Shown here in pieces: positions 43,111 to 52,462 of a stretch of 64,000 nt of DNA. This DNA comes from Fibrivirga algicola. Lineage in GTDB: Bacteria; Bacteroidota; Bacteroidia; Cytophagales; Spirosomataceae. Numbering within the stretch: the first letter of the stretch is position 1; the number at the start of each line of letters is the position of its first letter. A program made the translations under genes and the position numbers. The stretch spans positions 1,214,403 to 1,278,402 of the forward strand of contig NZ_WAEL01000001.1 in assembly GCF_011742925.1 (NCBI RefSeq), in the 5' to 3' direction. A model generated the notes under the pieces. It saw nothing but the letters and a program-made list of their open reading frames with translations, made no database searches and had not been told where the DNA came from.

Positions 43111-44199
43111 TCAAGTGGTGCCCGCAGGGCTGGTGGCGGCTGGTACAGGAATCAGCGGTAGCCAGATCCGCTCCTCATCCTGAGCGGTTTCCCGCTGAGG
43201 GGGCGGGGCGCCCATCAGGTTATACAGGTTCACAACCTGGTCAAATCCGGCGCTTGGCGCCTGCACCCGCAGGCGGCGGGGCTGATGATTATAGCGGATC
43301 AGGAGCTGCTGTTTCCCCGCCCCTGACACCTGGATACGCAGCGGTCTGCCCACCTGCGCGATTTGGTGGTAGAGAATCTCGTCCAGCAGATTCCGAAACG
43401 TCAGCGGAGGGACGCCCAGCGGTTCCTGCCCCTCGTATACATCAAACTCAATAAGCAGGGCGGGGCCATAACGGACCATCAGCAGCCGGGCGTAGGAGCG
43501 GGCAAAGTAGATTTCCTGCCCCAGTGGGACCCATATCCGGGTGTGCGCCTGGAGCATATAGCGGTAGATCTTGGCCAGCTCGTCCACAAACGCCTCAGCC
43601 TGCTGGGGCTCCTGAGCGATCAGGGAAGAGATCGAATTAAGTGAGTTAAACAGAAAGTGAGGGTTTATCTGCCCCTTCAGCGCGTCGAGTTGCTGCTGCA
43701 TAGCCTGCTGGCGCAGTTCTTCTTTTTCGGTCTGAATGGCTTGCCAGCGCCCGTAGGTATCGGTCACAATCAGCACGTAACCCATCAATAGCGCGCTGAT
43801 GCCACCCACGCCCGCCAGATACAGGGCCACGCCCACGGAGAAAGAGGTGCCCAGCAGGGGCACCCGGCTACAGACCCATACGGCCCCCACCGACATCAGG
43901 GCTGCCAGCAGCGTACCCACCCCCAAGGCCGTCAGGTTGCGCCGCCGGATCTGCTGCGCATCGGCGTAGTAGGTAATGATGCCCTTAACCAGTACCGTTA
44001 GCAGCAGCAAATCTACGGCATGTATTCCCAGCATCGTCAGACTGCCGACGATGAATACGTCAGACTGCCGAAAATACCGCTCCCCAAAAAGCAGCCCGCC
44101 AGCGACCGGGTAGACCACCGGTAGCCACAGCAAATGGTACAACGCCTCGGGGCGGGTAAACAGCGGACGGGGCAGTTTGAAGGGGAGCAAACGGGCCAT
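43111..44199 (-). CDS. Degenerate sensor kinase lacking the N-box (pseudokinase)
   Basis: About 362 residues from ATG 44199 (MARLLPFKLPRPLF); the frame is open upstream but that part is not kinase-like. It keeps four to five membrane segments and the H-box (NPHFLFNSLNSISSLIAQEP, H181), but the ATP-binding N-box reads LLDEILYHQI instead of LVENAVKHN and the G-box is SAGFDQVVNLYNLM instead of VGLSNIxxKYxLL. It should not bind ATP, so it may only dimerise with its neighbours or accept phosphate. Confidence 0.85.
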   Translation of the reverse strand: MARLLPFKLPRPLFTRPEALYHLLWLPVVYPVAGGLLFGERYFRQSDVFIVGSLTMLGIHAVDLLLLTVLVKGIITYYADAQQIRRRNLTALGVGTLLAALMSVGAVWVCSRVPLLGTSFSVGVALYLAGVGGISALLMGYVLIVTDTYGRWQAIQTEKEELRQQAMQQQLDALKGQINPHFLFNSLNSISSLIAQEPQQAEAFVDELAKIYRYMLQAHTRIWVPLGQEIYFARSYARLLMVRYGPALLIEFDVYEGQEPLGVPPLTFRNLLDEILYHQIAQVGRPLRIQVSGAGKQQLLIRYNHQPRRLRVQAPSAGFDQVVNLYNLMGAPPPQRETAQDEERIWLPLIPVPAATSPAGTT

Positions 44200-44391
44200 A
44201 GATGCAGTCGGGTAGCAGGTCGCGCCTATTGACAAAGCTAGCAGGTCCCTGAGCCCAACCCATGCCCTACACGACCAGTTGCTTAAGTTGATGAATGAAT
44301 TGCAAAAAATAGCGAACAAATTGTAAACCGGTGGGGGAATGAAGGGGTAACTGCCAGGCGCTATCTACTCAATAAACGCCCGCATGCCTGA

Positions 44392-45540
44392 CTAACCGCC
44401 GGGCGAGTTATCGGCCCGATTGGCGTGCCCTTCAGCGGGCAACTCGGCGCAGGCCAGCAGCGAAAGCCGAACGGCAAACCGGCCCGGCGTCTCTTCGATG
44501 ATTGGCGGCGGAAAATTCAGTATCTGGTACTTGGCCACGATATTGCTCAGGCCCACGCCATTGGACAGCGCGCGGGTCGTTTTAGGCTGGCGGTTATTGG
44601 CCACCAGTAACTGACCCGTCTCATCGGTACGAATCTGGATGGTAAGCGGTCGTTTAGGCGATACCACGTTATGCTTGACCGCGTTTTCAACCAGCAGTTG
44701 CAGCGTCAGGGGCGGTAAGCGGCAGTTATTTCGCGCGGGATCGATGGTCAAGCTAAGACTCAAACCGGCGCCGTGACGGGTTTGCAACAGATGAAAATAA
44801 GCGTCGATAAAGTCCAGCTCGGCCGCCAGCGTAGTCAGGGGCTCACTGTTGGCCCGCAGGATGTAGCGGTAGACGCCACTGAGCTTATCGACGAAGATCT
44901 CGGCCTGGTGGGGGTCTTCGCTGATCAGGGCGGAAAGCGAGTTGAGCGCATTGAACAGAAAATGCGGATTGACCTGCTGCTTGAGCACATCGAACTGGCT
45001 TTGCAGGTTAGCCACCCGGAGCTCCTCGCGCTCTTTTTCCGAACGGGCAAGCTGAGTTTGATACCGGGACGAATCCTGCCGGTAAAAGAACAGCTCGTAG
45101 ATCGTCAAACAGCAAAGGGAGTAGAAGAAGGCGTTAAACAGCTCGACGGTGAACGTATTCATTTCAACCCTTAAGCTGCCAAAATGCAAGTAAATATGCT
45201 TGCTATCGAGCAGGGAGTGGATCGTCGTATTTCCCTTGCCAGCCAGCCATACCAGATCGAATCCCCACAGCAGCAGCGTAGTTGCGCCGTAGCAGGCCAG
45301 GAACGCTACGGCAAAGCGATCACCAAGCCTGCTGCGCCGGGCCGTTCCGTACCGAAACCAGGTGATAATGGCCCGGTTCACGTGCCACAGGGCGGCAGTT
45401 CGCCCGGTGATGAACCCAATCAGGATCAGGTGCCGCAGGGAGGGGGGTTGCCAAAAAGCCTCACTGGTGGTAATCGACACCACACTCAGCAGGCCAATGC
45501 CAGTCAATCGTAGCCAAAAATCAGGGATGCGCTGGTTCAT
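44392..45540 (-). CDS. Sensor histidine kinase (LytS-type)
   Basis: A 382-residue kinase with several N-terminal membrane segments and intact H-box (NPHFLFNALNSLSALI, H193), N-box (VENAVKHN) and G-box (NGVGLSNIVAKYQIL). Same architecture as the kinase at 41937-43052. Third of a tandem kinase set that has only one response regulator, so cross-talk within the cluster is likely. Confidence 0.92.
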   Translation of the reverse strand: MNQRIPDFWLRLTGIGLLSVVSITTSEAFWQPPSLRHLILIGFITGRTAALWHVNRAIITWFRYGTARRSRLGDRFAVAFLACYGATTLLLWGFDLVWLAGKGNTTIHSLLDSKHIYLHFGSLRVEMNTFTVELFNAFFYSLCCLTIYELFFYRQDSSRYQTQLARSEKEREELRVANLQSQFDVLKQQVNPHFLFNALNSLSALISEDPHQAEIFVDKLSGVYRYILRANSEPLTTLAAELDFIDAYFHLLQTRHGAGLSLSLTIDPARNNCRLPPLTLQLLVENAVKHNVVSPKRPLTIQIRTDETGQLLVANNRQPKTTRALSNGVGLSNIVAKYQILNFPPPIIEETPGRFAVRLSLLACAELPAEGHANRADNSPGG

Positions 45541-45955
45541 AGGGTAAGGCCCACTAGGCGAGACCTTTGGCTTTTCCTCTGATCAAACATAATTCATTCT
45601 GCCCTGGCTGCCGCGCCGGGGCTACGCCAATTGCCAGGATTGATGCCTGAACTGGCTAAACACGTGCATGAAGCGTAACGAGCTGGCAAGCGTCTCGAAC
45701 TAGCAAGGGCTACTGGCCAACGGCTTAGGCGGCTCTCAGGCAGACAAGCGGGCTGTTTGGTAAGCGGCTATCTTTAGCCCGTTATCGCATTAATAGACCG
45801 TTTTACGAATGCAACAGCGTTTTTTCTGTGAGCATTGTCGCGCTTAACCACTGCCGGAAGCCCAGCCGATCCGATCCATAAGCTTGCTTAAAAAAGCGGC
45901 TAGTTCCTGGCAAGGTTTATTGCCGGGAACTGGCTCGTAAGCCGGTGAACTGCCG
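45541..45955. other. Gene-free stretch with two hairpins
   Basis: GTTCCTGGCAA/TTGCCGGGAAC (about 45903-45930) forms one hairpin. A larger one, 45932-45947 with 45973-45988 (GGCTCGTAAGCCGGTG and its near-complement), runs into the end of the next gene. Confidence 0.45.
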
Positions 45956-46390
45956 CTAGCTTAAGGGTAGCCCACCGGCTTGCGAGCCAAAGCGCAGGGC
46001 CTTTTTTTCTTCCTGACTTCGTGCCCACCACAGCAACAGGGCCAGGATCCCCAGGCTGCTCTCAATAAGCAGCCATTGGCGACCGAAAGCGCCCAGTGGC
46101 CCTTCGATCTGACTTGTAACCACCCGCGAGAGGGCGTAAAAGCCGCACAAGATCGCCGTCAGCAGCAGGCCTTTGTTCACGTCGGTTAGGGCCAGAAAAA
46201 CAAGGACAGTCACCAGCGTTAGCCCGGCTCCGCCGTATACGCCCCGGATCGAGCTGTAGGCATCCGGATTGGGCAGTGTCACCTGCACCAGGTTCATTAC
46301 CGATTGAGGGTCGATGAAGGCCATGAGGGCGACCATGGCAATGCCCGCTGTCACGACCAGGATCAGCGTAAGAGATACATAACGAAGCAT
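45956..46390 (-). CDS. DUF4345-like membrane protein
   Basis: About 144 residues from ATG 46390 (MLRYVSLTLILVVTAGIA); the frame extends upstream across the end of the next gene but without membrane-protein character. Four hydrophobic segments, with FIDPQSVMNL after the first and NPDAYSSIRGVYGGAGL at the second, are characteristic of DUF4345 proteins. Function unknown. Confidence 0.75.
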   Translation of the reverse strand: MLRYVSLTLILVVTAGIAMVALMAFIDPQSVMNLVQVTLPNPDAYSSIRGVYGGAGLTLVTVLVFLALTDVNKGLLLTAILCGFYALSRVVTSQIEGPLGAFGRQWLLIESSLGILALLLWWARSQEEKKALRFGSQAGGLPLS

Positions 46391-46487
46391 TTGATTGGTG
46401 TTTTTTGTGGAGTAGGCCACTTCGATTGCCCTTTTTATGGCGTAAGAACTGCCAGGTGGCAGCGAATGCGGGTTCAAGCCTGTTGGC

Positions 46488-47834
46488 TCACCCGCCACCG
46501 GTGCGGAAGCGCCCCCTTACAGGCAGGGATTTGTAGGCTTTGGTTTCCCGGTTATAGTAGTGCAGGGTCGCCGAAAACGAACCCGCTGCCACCCGATTCT
46601 GCACGTTAAACTCAGTAACGGTAACGTTGCCGGGACCAAACACTTCTTCTCGCTGCTCGGGGAGGTAGTGCCAGAAATAATCGGTTCCCCCTTGATCAGT
46701 GCCACTTACAGTGAGCTTATTCTTGTTTTCTTTGCCCAGATTGAAGCTAGCTGGCCCGTGAATACCAGTCAGCTGGATAAAAACACCGGGTTGTTTGGTG
46801 TTATCGCGGGGTTTAGCCGTCACATAGATCGCCAGATACCCATCGACAATATCAGCTTCAGCAAAGGCCTGATCCTGCCGGGCTCCGCCAATGTGCAGTT
46901 CGTTGGGTGATTCAATGGTCAGGTTGCTGATGAGCATCAGCTTCCCTTTGCGGGGCAGATTTACTTCGACGCTAACGGCCACCGGATTGGTCTCAGGGGA
47001 TTTACCGGGCGCTTTATAAATAACGGATTGCCCTTCGTGGTAGCTGAGAAAGCCAATCGGCGAATCGACTTTACCGATAACATCCTGCCCGTTCACGCGC
47101 CAGTTTTTTATTTTATCTGCTTTAAGGAGTTGCACTGGCGGCACCAAAGGCGTGGATAGTAGCAAGTCCTCCAGCGAACCATCATGCGTAACCGTGTCAA
47201 CCTGTGCTTCGGCACCTGTTCCCTCCAGGTTGGTGTGGTTTTCCTGGTAAAATACTTTTAGCTGAACGGTCTCATTGGGCGCAAGGGTTTTCTCAAGGGG
47301 CTCCATCCAGTAGTTTTCGTAGAACGAATACCGACTAAAATGATACAGGGGCGCAACCACCCGGTGCTGAGCGGGTATAGTGACCAGATTGTCCCGTCCC
47401 TGCCAGATGCCTTTCTCATCCTGATAGGCAATGCCCAGGGCATCGGGTGAGGAGCCCCGCAGGTCTTCCTCCTGGTAGGTCCAGCTCAGGGTAACGGGCT
47501 TATTGAACTGGGTACCGTGGGGGCCAAACTCGTAGCCCACCCCTGCCCCGCCAAAGGCCGTGTTTTCGACGGGCTGGGCGGTGATGAGCGTTTCCTTGGT
47601 CAACGCCCCCGGGGGAAAGCGCAGGATCATGCTGCCGTCGGCGCTGCTGAGGGTGCCGCCCGCCGGGCCAATGGTTTTCCTGATGGCGGCGCCCAGGGGG
47701 GTGCCCACGGCCGTGGGCACGCCGGGCTTGGGAGGCTCGGGGGGCGCCAGCGGATCGGGTCCCGGTTTGCAGGCGAGCGCCAGGCCCAACAGGCCCAGGA
47801 CATAGCTCCTTTTACGGATAATGGAGAAAAGCAT
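46488..47834 (-). CDS. Lipoprotein with ZU5-like domain
   Basis: A 448-residue lipoprotein (LALAC lipobox, Cys 22) with a Pro-rich linker (PDPLAPPEPPKPGVP). The segment TIGPAGGTLSSADGSMILRFPPGAL is typical of the ZU5-like beta domain of bacterial surface proteins, where an A-G-G-x-L...PPGAL motif recurs. The rest is a series of beta domains. Exposed on the cell surface or periplasm. Tandem with other lipoproteins, same strand. Confidence 0.8.
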   Translation of the reverse strand: MLFSIIRKRSYVLGLLGLALACKPGPDPLAPPEPPKPGVPTAVGTPLGAAIRKTIGPAGGTLSSADGSMILRFPPGALTKETLITAQPVENTAFGGAGVGYEFGPHGTQFNKPVTLSWTYQEEDLRGSSPDALGIAYQDEKGIWQGRDNLVTIPAQHRVVAPLYHFSRYSFYENYWMEPLEKTLAPNETVQLKVFYQENHTNLEGTGAEAQVDTVTHDGSLEDLLLSTPLVPPVQLLKADKIKNWRVNGQDVIGKVDSPIGFLSYHEGQSVIYKAPGKSPETNPVAVSVEVNLPRKGKLMLISNLTIESPNELHIGGARQDQAFAEADIVDGYLAIYVTAKPRDNTKQPGVFIQLTGIHGPASFNLGKENKNKLTVSGTDQGGTDYFWHYLPEQREEVFGPGNVTVTEFNVQNRVAAGSFSATLHYYNRETKAYKSLPVRGRFRTGGG

Positions 47835-47877
47835 GGATAAGTGAAGATTGCGTAAAAATGAATTGACCGGGCGGGGT

Positions 47878-48543
47878 TTACTGCGTGTTCACCAGGCGCA
47901 GCGTATAGCGAGCCGAGGGGTCGTTCTCGTTGCCGTAAAAGCGCAGGATGTGGTTACCACTGCTGTTTTCCTGAATGCTCATGGACGCGCCGCCCGCCGC
48001 CCAGAACTCGGCGATATCGCCATCCTGCGGGGGCATGTTCTCCGTACTGTAGCCAGCCGGATGGGCATCGAAGCCCGAGGCGTTGGTGCCCGGCAGGCTG
48101 CGCCAGTTGGTAGTCGATAAGAGCTTTTTGACCGCCTCCTGTTTTCTGGCCGAGTTTTGCTCCAGAACAATACCCTGGCTCTCTATCAGGCTTATCCAGT
48201 CGGCCTCCGTGGGCAAGCGCCAGCCCGGAGGCAGGGTAATCGCTTTGACTTCGGCATAGGTGTAATAGCGGCCGTAGATGGGCTTTTGGGTGCCCGTGCC
48301 GAAGGGAATACCGCCCGGCCCCCGGTAGTTGATCGTTATCCAGCGCTGGGAGCCGATTAGCCGGACCGGGTAGGTGTCGCCATTAATGCGAACCGAATCA
48401 GGGATCAGCGGCGGCGCTGGTTTGGGAAAGTCAACAGTGCCAGACGACCGGCTGCAGGACAGGTTCAGGCTGGCACTAATGCCTACTAGCAGCACCCAGC
48501 CCAGGGCGCTTAACTGGCGGATACTAAGCCAAGATACATTCAT
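47878..48543 (-). CDS. FISUMP-domain lipoprotein
   Basis: About 221 residues from ATG 48543 (MNVSWLSIRQLSALGWVLL) with a lipobox-like LNLSC. The C-terminal region has the FISUMP features: W-x-x-x-N-Y...PIYGRYYTYAEVKAITLPPGWRLPTEADWISLIES, where the Y-x-x-A and GWRLPT segments are diagnostic. FISUMP (Fibrobacter succinogenes major paralogous) domains occur in surface proteins; function unknown. Related to the protein at 52463-53689. Confidence 0.85.
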   Translation of the reverse strand: MNVSWLSIRQLSALGWVLLVGISASLNLSCSRSSGTVDFPKPAPPLIPDSVRINGDTYPVRLIGSQRWITINYRGPGGIPFGTGTQKPIYGRYYTYAEVKAITLPPGWRLPTEADWISLIESQGIVLEQNSARKQEAVKKLLSTTNWRSLPGTNASGFDAHPAGYSTENMPPQDGDIAEFWAAGGASMSIQENSSGNHILRFYGNENDPSARYTLRLVNTQ

Positions 48544-48577
48544 GATCAAAAGAGAGATTTGGTGTGGACCAGGCGCT

Positions 48578-49135
48578 TTACTGACTGATGGAAAATTCGC
48601 CGCTGAAGGGCGTGCCCTGCTTGTTGCAATTGTCGGCATCCTGGTCGCTCATCAGAGCCCCGCTAAAGGTGCCCTTGGCGGCTTTACCGTTGCTGTACTG
48701 GGTGACGGTGACAGACCCCTGGGGGGCGTAGAAGCCCGCCTGATCGGGGCAGACCAGGGCGGCATAACTGGCCAGCATCCCGTTTTTGGTGCGGTACTCA
48801 ATCTGACTGACCTGATTGAAGGAGGTAACGGTCGGCTTGTAGGGGTAGGCTCCCGTTCCGCTTCCCCACATGGACACCGATAAAAAGTCATCCTCGCTGG
48901 CGGTAGCTTCCAGGCTCCAGAGCCGGAGGCCACCAGCAACGCCCTCTTCATCGAGCTTAACGTTGGTGTAGGTTTTGGTCTGGCCGTTGAGAGTCACTTT
49001 GACGTAGTTGCCACTGCCCGGCGTAGGTGCGGTCTGGGGTGAGGAGCAGGCCACCAGGCCGATGGCCAGCAATCCGGCCGCGTGCCGCAGCATGCGGGTA
49101 AGAAAAGGGGTAGCAATCGCTTGATTCTTGGTCAT
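48578..49135 (-). CDS. Small lipoprotein
   Basis: About 185 residues from ATG 49135 (MTKNQAIATPFLTRMLRHAAG) with a signal peptide and lipobox GLVAC (Cys 30). The mature part begins SSPQTAPTPGSGNYVKVTLNGQT and has a beta-rich body with three cysteines. Family not recognised; the GNYVKVTLNGQT opening resembles small DUF6252-type lipoproteins. Last member of the 45.9-49.1 kb lipoprotein cluster. Confidence 0.7.
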   Translation of the reverse strand: MTKNQAIATPFLTRMLRHAAGLLAIGLVACSSPQTAPTPGSGNYVKVTLNGQTKTYTNVKLDEEGVAGGLRLWSLEATASEDDFLSVSMWGSGTGAYPYKPTVTSFNQVSQIEYRTKNGMLASYAALVCPDQAGFYAPQGSVTVTQYSNGKAAKGTFSGALMSDQDADNCNKQGTPFSGEFSISQ

Positions 49136-49183
49136 TGGGATACAGTATAAGGTGATTGAAAAAGAGACAGAGGGTGGAAACAA

Positions 49184-49617
49184 AGTAGGCGTCTACCGGC
49201 CTGCTTTTTGGTTCTGACGGCTCAAAATTGGGCCAGTGAGCCAGCCGGGCCTAGCTGATTTGTCCCCAATTGCGCATTATCCCTGTTGGATTGCGCCAAT
49301 AACTACCCGTACTGGTTAGCCAGTTGACTGGCAGCTGGGTAACCCGTGAGGATGGACCCCCGGGTTGAGGGGCAGCGGGAGAAAGCGCGGGCAGACCGAA
49401 GGCTTCCGCTTCAGCGCTGTAAATCAGCAGTTGAGTTAGCCAAAGCAGCAACTCATCAGCAGTCTGTTTGCCGCAGGCTATTAGGCCGGTCAATTTTGAG
49501 GGTCAATCAACTACATCTGTGCAGAACCAGGCGAGTCGGCGGCCAGCGCGGCTCAGGCAGTAGCTCGCCGTGGAGTTGGTTAGTACCAAACCAAACGCAA
49601 CTTTTTCCCGTAAGCAC
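49184..49617. other. Gene-free stretch between divergent genes
   Basis: No gene seen in this 430-base promoter region. Confidence 0.4.
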
Positions 49618-50871
49618 ATGCCTAGCAACTACCGCCTCCTGATGACGTCTCTACTGGCCGTAGGGATTCACCTTACCACGCTGGCTCAATCTACCCGGCT
49701 CCCTCTATACCAGTTTGCCTACGACCGGGCAGCAGCCCTATTCTGCTCGGATTCGCTGATCGGGACCCAGCAGGGCATCCGTATTCATCAGCTCAGTTAC
49801 GATAGCCCCGCAGGGGGGCGGGTCACCGGTATGCTGCTGGTCCCCCCGGGGAAGGGCTCTTTTGCCGGTCTTTTGTTACAGCATGGCATGCCGGGCACGG
49901 CCCTGGCTCAGCTGCCGCGCGCCCTGTATCTGGCCCGGCACGGCGCGGTGGTCCTTTCCATCAACGCGCCGTTTGCCCTGCGCAGTGGGAACCCCATCCA
50001 GTTTACCCCCGCCGATAGCGTCGAACAGGTTCGTTACGTTATCAACCTGCAGCGGGCCGTTGACGTGTTACGGGCCCGGCCTGAGGTCGATTCCGCCCGG
50101 CTGGGGTACGTGGGGCGCAGCCACGGCGGGGCCATTGGCGGCTTGCTGGCTGGCATTGAGCGCCGCCTGAAAACCTACATTCTGGTGGTGGCTGACGGGG
50201 GACTGGTGGCTCATCACAGCTCAGGCAAGGGCAAGCCGGGTGATCAGTTACCGATCTCGGGCCAACAACGGGCCCGCTGGCTGGCCGCCATGCAGCCCAT
50301 CGAACCCATTCGCTACATAGGCCGGTCGGCTCCAGCCTCACTGCTGCTGCAATCGGCCTATCAGGATGAAGCCGTACCGGTGGCCACCGCCGGGCAGCTG
50401 CACCGGGCGGCCCCGGCGAGTGCAACCGTAAGGTGGTACCAGGCCACGCACCAGCTCAACGCCCAGGCTTACATTGACCAGCTCACCTGGCTTCACGCTA
50501 AGTTAGGGATGACCCCGCCCGGGCCTGACGACCAACCGGGTCCTGATTTTAGTGTTCGGTTAACTACCCCGCAAGTCAGCGCGTCAACCAGTCCTGCCCG
50601 GGAGCTGACAGAGGAGGATCTGGCCGCCTACGTGGGCACCTACGAGCTGGCGCCCGGTCAACAACTGAGCGTAAGTTTGGCAAACGGCAAACTGGCGATC
50701 ACGCCCCCCGGTGAAACCACAAGGGTTGATTTAAAACCCGTTTATGAAACGGAATTTGAGGTGGTTGGCCAGCCCGCTCACCTGGTATTCAGGAAAGACT
50801 CGGCTGGTAAAGTCCTGGCCGTCGAGGTACGTTTTGGCAATGGCGGCTCGACAACGGCCAAAAAACTGTAG
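49618..50871 (+). CDS. Secreted alpha/beta hydrolase
   Basis: About 417 residues from ATG 49618 (MPSNYRLLMTSLLAVGIHLTT) with a cleavable signal peptide ending near LAQ. The core is an alpha/beta hydrolase of the dienelactone/acetyl-xylan-esterase kind: GGRVTGMLLVPPGKGSFAGLLLQHG, the nucleophile elbow GRSHGG (GxSxG), a likely acid in QDEAVP and a likely catalytic His in ATHQLN. A C-terminal domain of about 90 residues (EEDLAAYVGTYELAPGQQLSV) resembles a lipocalin-like DUF3471 region often fused to such hydrolases. Substrate unknown. Confidence 0.85.
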   Translation: MPSNYRLLMTSLLAVGIHLTTLAQSTRLPLYQFAYDRAAALFCSDSLIGTQQGIRIHQLSYDSPAGGRVTGMLLVPPGKGSFAGLLLQHGMPGTALAQLPRALYLARHGAVVLSINAPFALRSGNPIQFTPADSVEQVRYVINLQRAVDVLRARPEVDSARLGYVGRSHGGAIGGLLAGIERRLKTYILVVADGGLVAHHSSGKGKPGDQLPISGQQRARWLAAMQPIEPIRYIGRSAPASLLLQSAYQDEAVPVATAGQLHRAAPASATVRWYQATHQLNAQAYIDQLTWLHAKLGMTPPGPDDQPGPDFSVRLTTPQVSASTSPARELTEEDLAAYVGTYELAPGQQLSVSLANGKLAITPPGETTRVDLKPVYETEFEVVGQPAHLVFRKDSAGKVLAVEVRFGNGGSTTAKKL

Positions 50872-51079
50872 GGACGGGCGCCGGTTGCGCCCGTGATCGA
50901 TCCGGTCTGCCCTGCCGACTAGGTGCCGTAACCCCCTCCTCCGGCCGACAGGTGATAAAATGCCGGCGTAAGGCCAGCCTGCGCGTCAGGCCTATGGCCA
51001 CAGTCAGCCGGAAGGCGGAGTAGCCCTTTTTGTTTTTGGTTTTAGTAGGTGGGACCGGGCCTAGCCTTACCAGTACCAG

Positions 51080-51116
51080 GGAAGCCCCGGGCCCGCAGCG
51101 GCAGGGGCTTCCGTTT
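51080..51116 (+). terminator. Terminator-like hairpin before the DUF5009 gene
   Basis: GGAAGCCCC (51080-51088) pairs with GGGGCTTCC (51104-51112), followed by GTTTTG. It ends the hydrolase transcript, about 200 bases after that gene's stop codon. Confidence 0.65.
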
Positions 51117-51133
51117 TGCTGATCTGACCACGT

Positions 51134-52345
51134 ATGCCGACCTTAACCGCGTTATCTACCAACCCGACTGGTGTACCCCGGCGGGTAATGGCCATTGATC
51201 GACTGCGGGCCCTGACAATGGTGCTGATGATTTTTGTCAACGACCTGTGGTCACTAACGGCTATCCCCGCCGGGCTGGAACACGTACCGCCGGGCGTGGA
51301 CGGCATTGGGCTGGCGGATACCGTCTTTCCGGCCTTTCTCTTCATTGTGGGCCTGTCGCTGCCCTACGCCCTGGATGCCCGCCGCCAGCGGGGCGCCCCG
51401 CTGGCGGCCCTACTGGCCCATGTCATCAGCCGGTCAGTGGCCCTGCTGATCATGGGCGTTTTTCTGGTCAACGGCGAGTCGATCAATCCGGCGGCAACGG
51501 GTTTGTCCCGGGGCGGTTGGAATACGCTTTGTTGCCTCTCGTTTATCCTGATCTGGACCAAGTATCCCAAAACGCCCTCTCCCTGGCTTACCCGCGCCGC
51601 TAAAGCGGTGGGTGTGCTGTCGCTACTGGCTCTGTCCCTGGTCTACCGGGGCGAGCAGCGTCTGGAGCGGTTCGCCCCCCAGTGGTGGGGGATTCTGGGC
51701 CTGATTGGCTGGTCGTACCTGGCGGCGGGGCTGGTGACGGTGCTGGCCCGGCACCGGTTTCCTGTTTTGGTGATGGGCTGGCTGGGATTTGTGCTCCTTA
51801 GCCTGGCGCATCAGACGGATCTGCTGCCCGGGGTGATCCGGTGGCTGCCCAGCGCCATTGGCGGGGGCACGCTGGCGGGGCTGGCCATGGGCGGGGTGGT
51901 GATCGCCAGGCTGTTTCAGCTATATGGCCAGGGGGACTCCGGCAGGCCAATGACCCTGGTCTTTGGCCTGATTGCCGCCGGATTGATTGGTTTATCGATC
52001 TACATCCGGCCCCTGCTGGGTGGTTTGAGCAAACTGGAAGCTACGCCCGCCTGGTTGTTTCTTTGCAGCGCCCTGACGCTGCTGGCCTTTACGGCCCTGT
52101 ACTGGCTGGGCGAGGTGGGCGGCAGAGCCAACTGGTTCCCGCTCATCAAGCCCGCCGGGACCGATACGTTGCTGTGTTATTTGCTGCCCTACCTGGCCTA
52201 CGCCCTGGCAGATCAGTTGCCGTTCACCTTACCAGCGGCCCTGCTGACGGGGAACCTTGGCCTGCTCAAATCGGCTCTTTTTGCGGTTGGGTGCGCCTGG
52301 ATCACGGGCTGTCTGACTAAAGTGGGCGTGCGCTTGACGCTTTAA
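51134..52345 (+). CDS. DUF5009 / HGSNAT-like acyltransferase-type membrane protein
   Basis: A 403-residue protein with about ten membrane segments. The opening RVMAIDRLRALTMVLMIFVND and GLADTVFPAFLFIVGLSLPYAL are the hallmarks of the HGSNAT catalytic/DUF5009 fold, which is thought to move acetyl groups across the membrane to sugars. Substrate unknown here. It follows the hydrolase on the same strand but separated by a terminator. Confidence 0.85.
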   Translation: MPTLTALSTNPTGVPRRVMAIDRLRALTMVLMIFVNDLWSLTAIPAGLEHVPPGVDGIGLADTVFPAFLFIVGLSLPYALDARRQRGAPLAALLAHVISRSVALLIMGVFLVNGESINPAATGLSRGGWNTLCCLSFILIWTKYPKTPSPWLTRAAKAVGVLSLLALSLVYRGEQRLERFAPQWWGILGLIGWSYLAAGLVTVLARHRFPVLVMGWLGFVLLSLAHQTDLLPGVIRWLPSAIGGGTLAGLAMGGVVIARLFQLYGQGDSGRPMTLVFGLIAAGLIGLSIYIRPLLGGLSKLEATPAWLFLCSALTLLAFTALYWLGEVGGRANWFPLIKPAGTDTLLCYLLPYLAYALADQLPFTLPAALLTGNLGLLKSALFAVGCAWITGCLTKVGVRLTL

Positions 52346-52392
52346 CAGCGCCTGAAGTAGCGCCTGGCCAGTTCTTGTTCGGCCAGATTAAG

Positions 52393-52420
52393 TGGGCTAC
52401 CTCGCCCCGGAGGTAGCCCA
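52393..52420. terminator. Hairpin between convergent genes
   Basis: TGGGCTACCTC (52393-52403) and GAGGTAGCCCA (52410-52420) with a short loop, between the ends of the DUF5009 gene and the FISUMP gene. Confidence 0.65.
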
Positions 52421-52462
52421 TTGGCCCGGACTCTATTGATCAACGCGGGAAGTCCCTTGATG

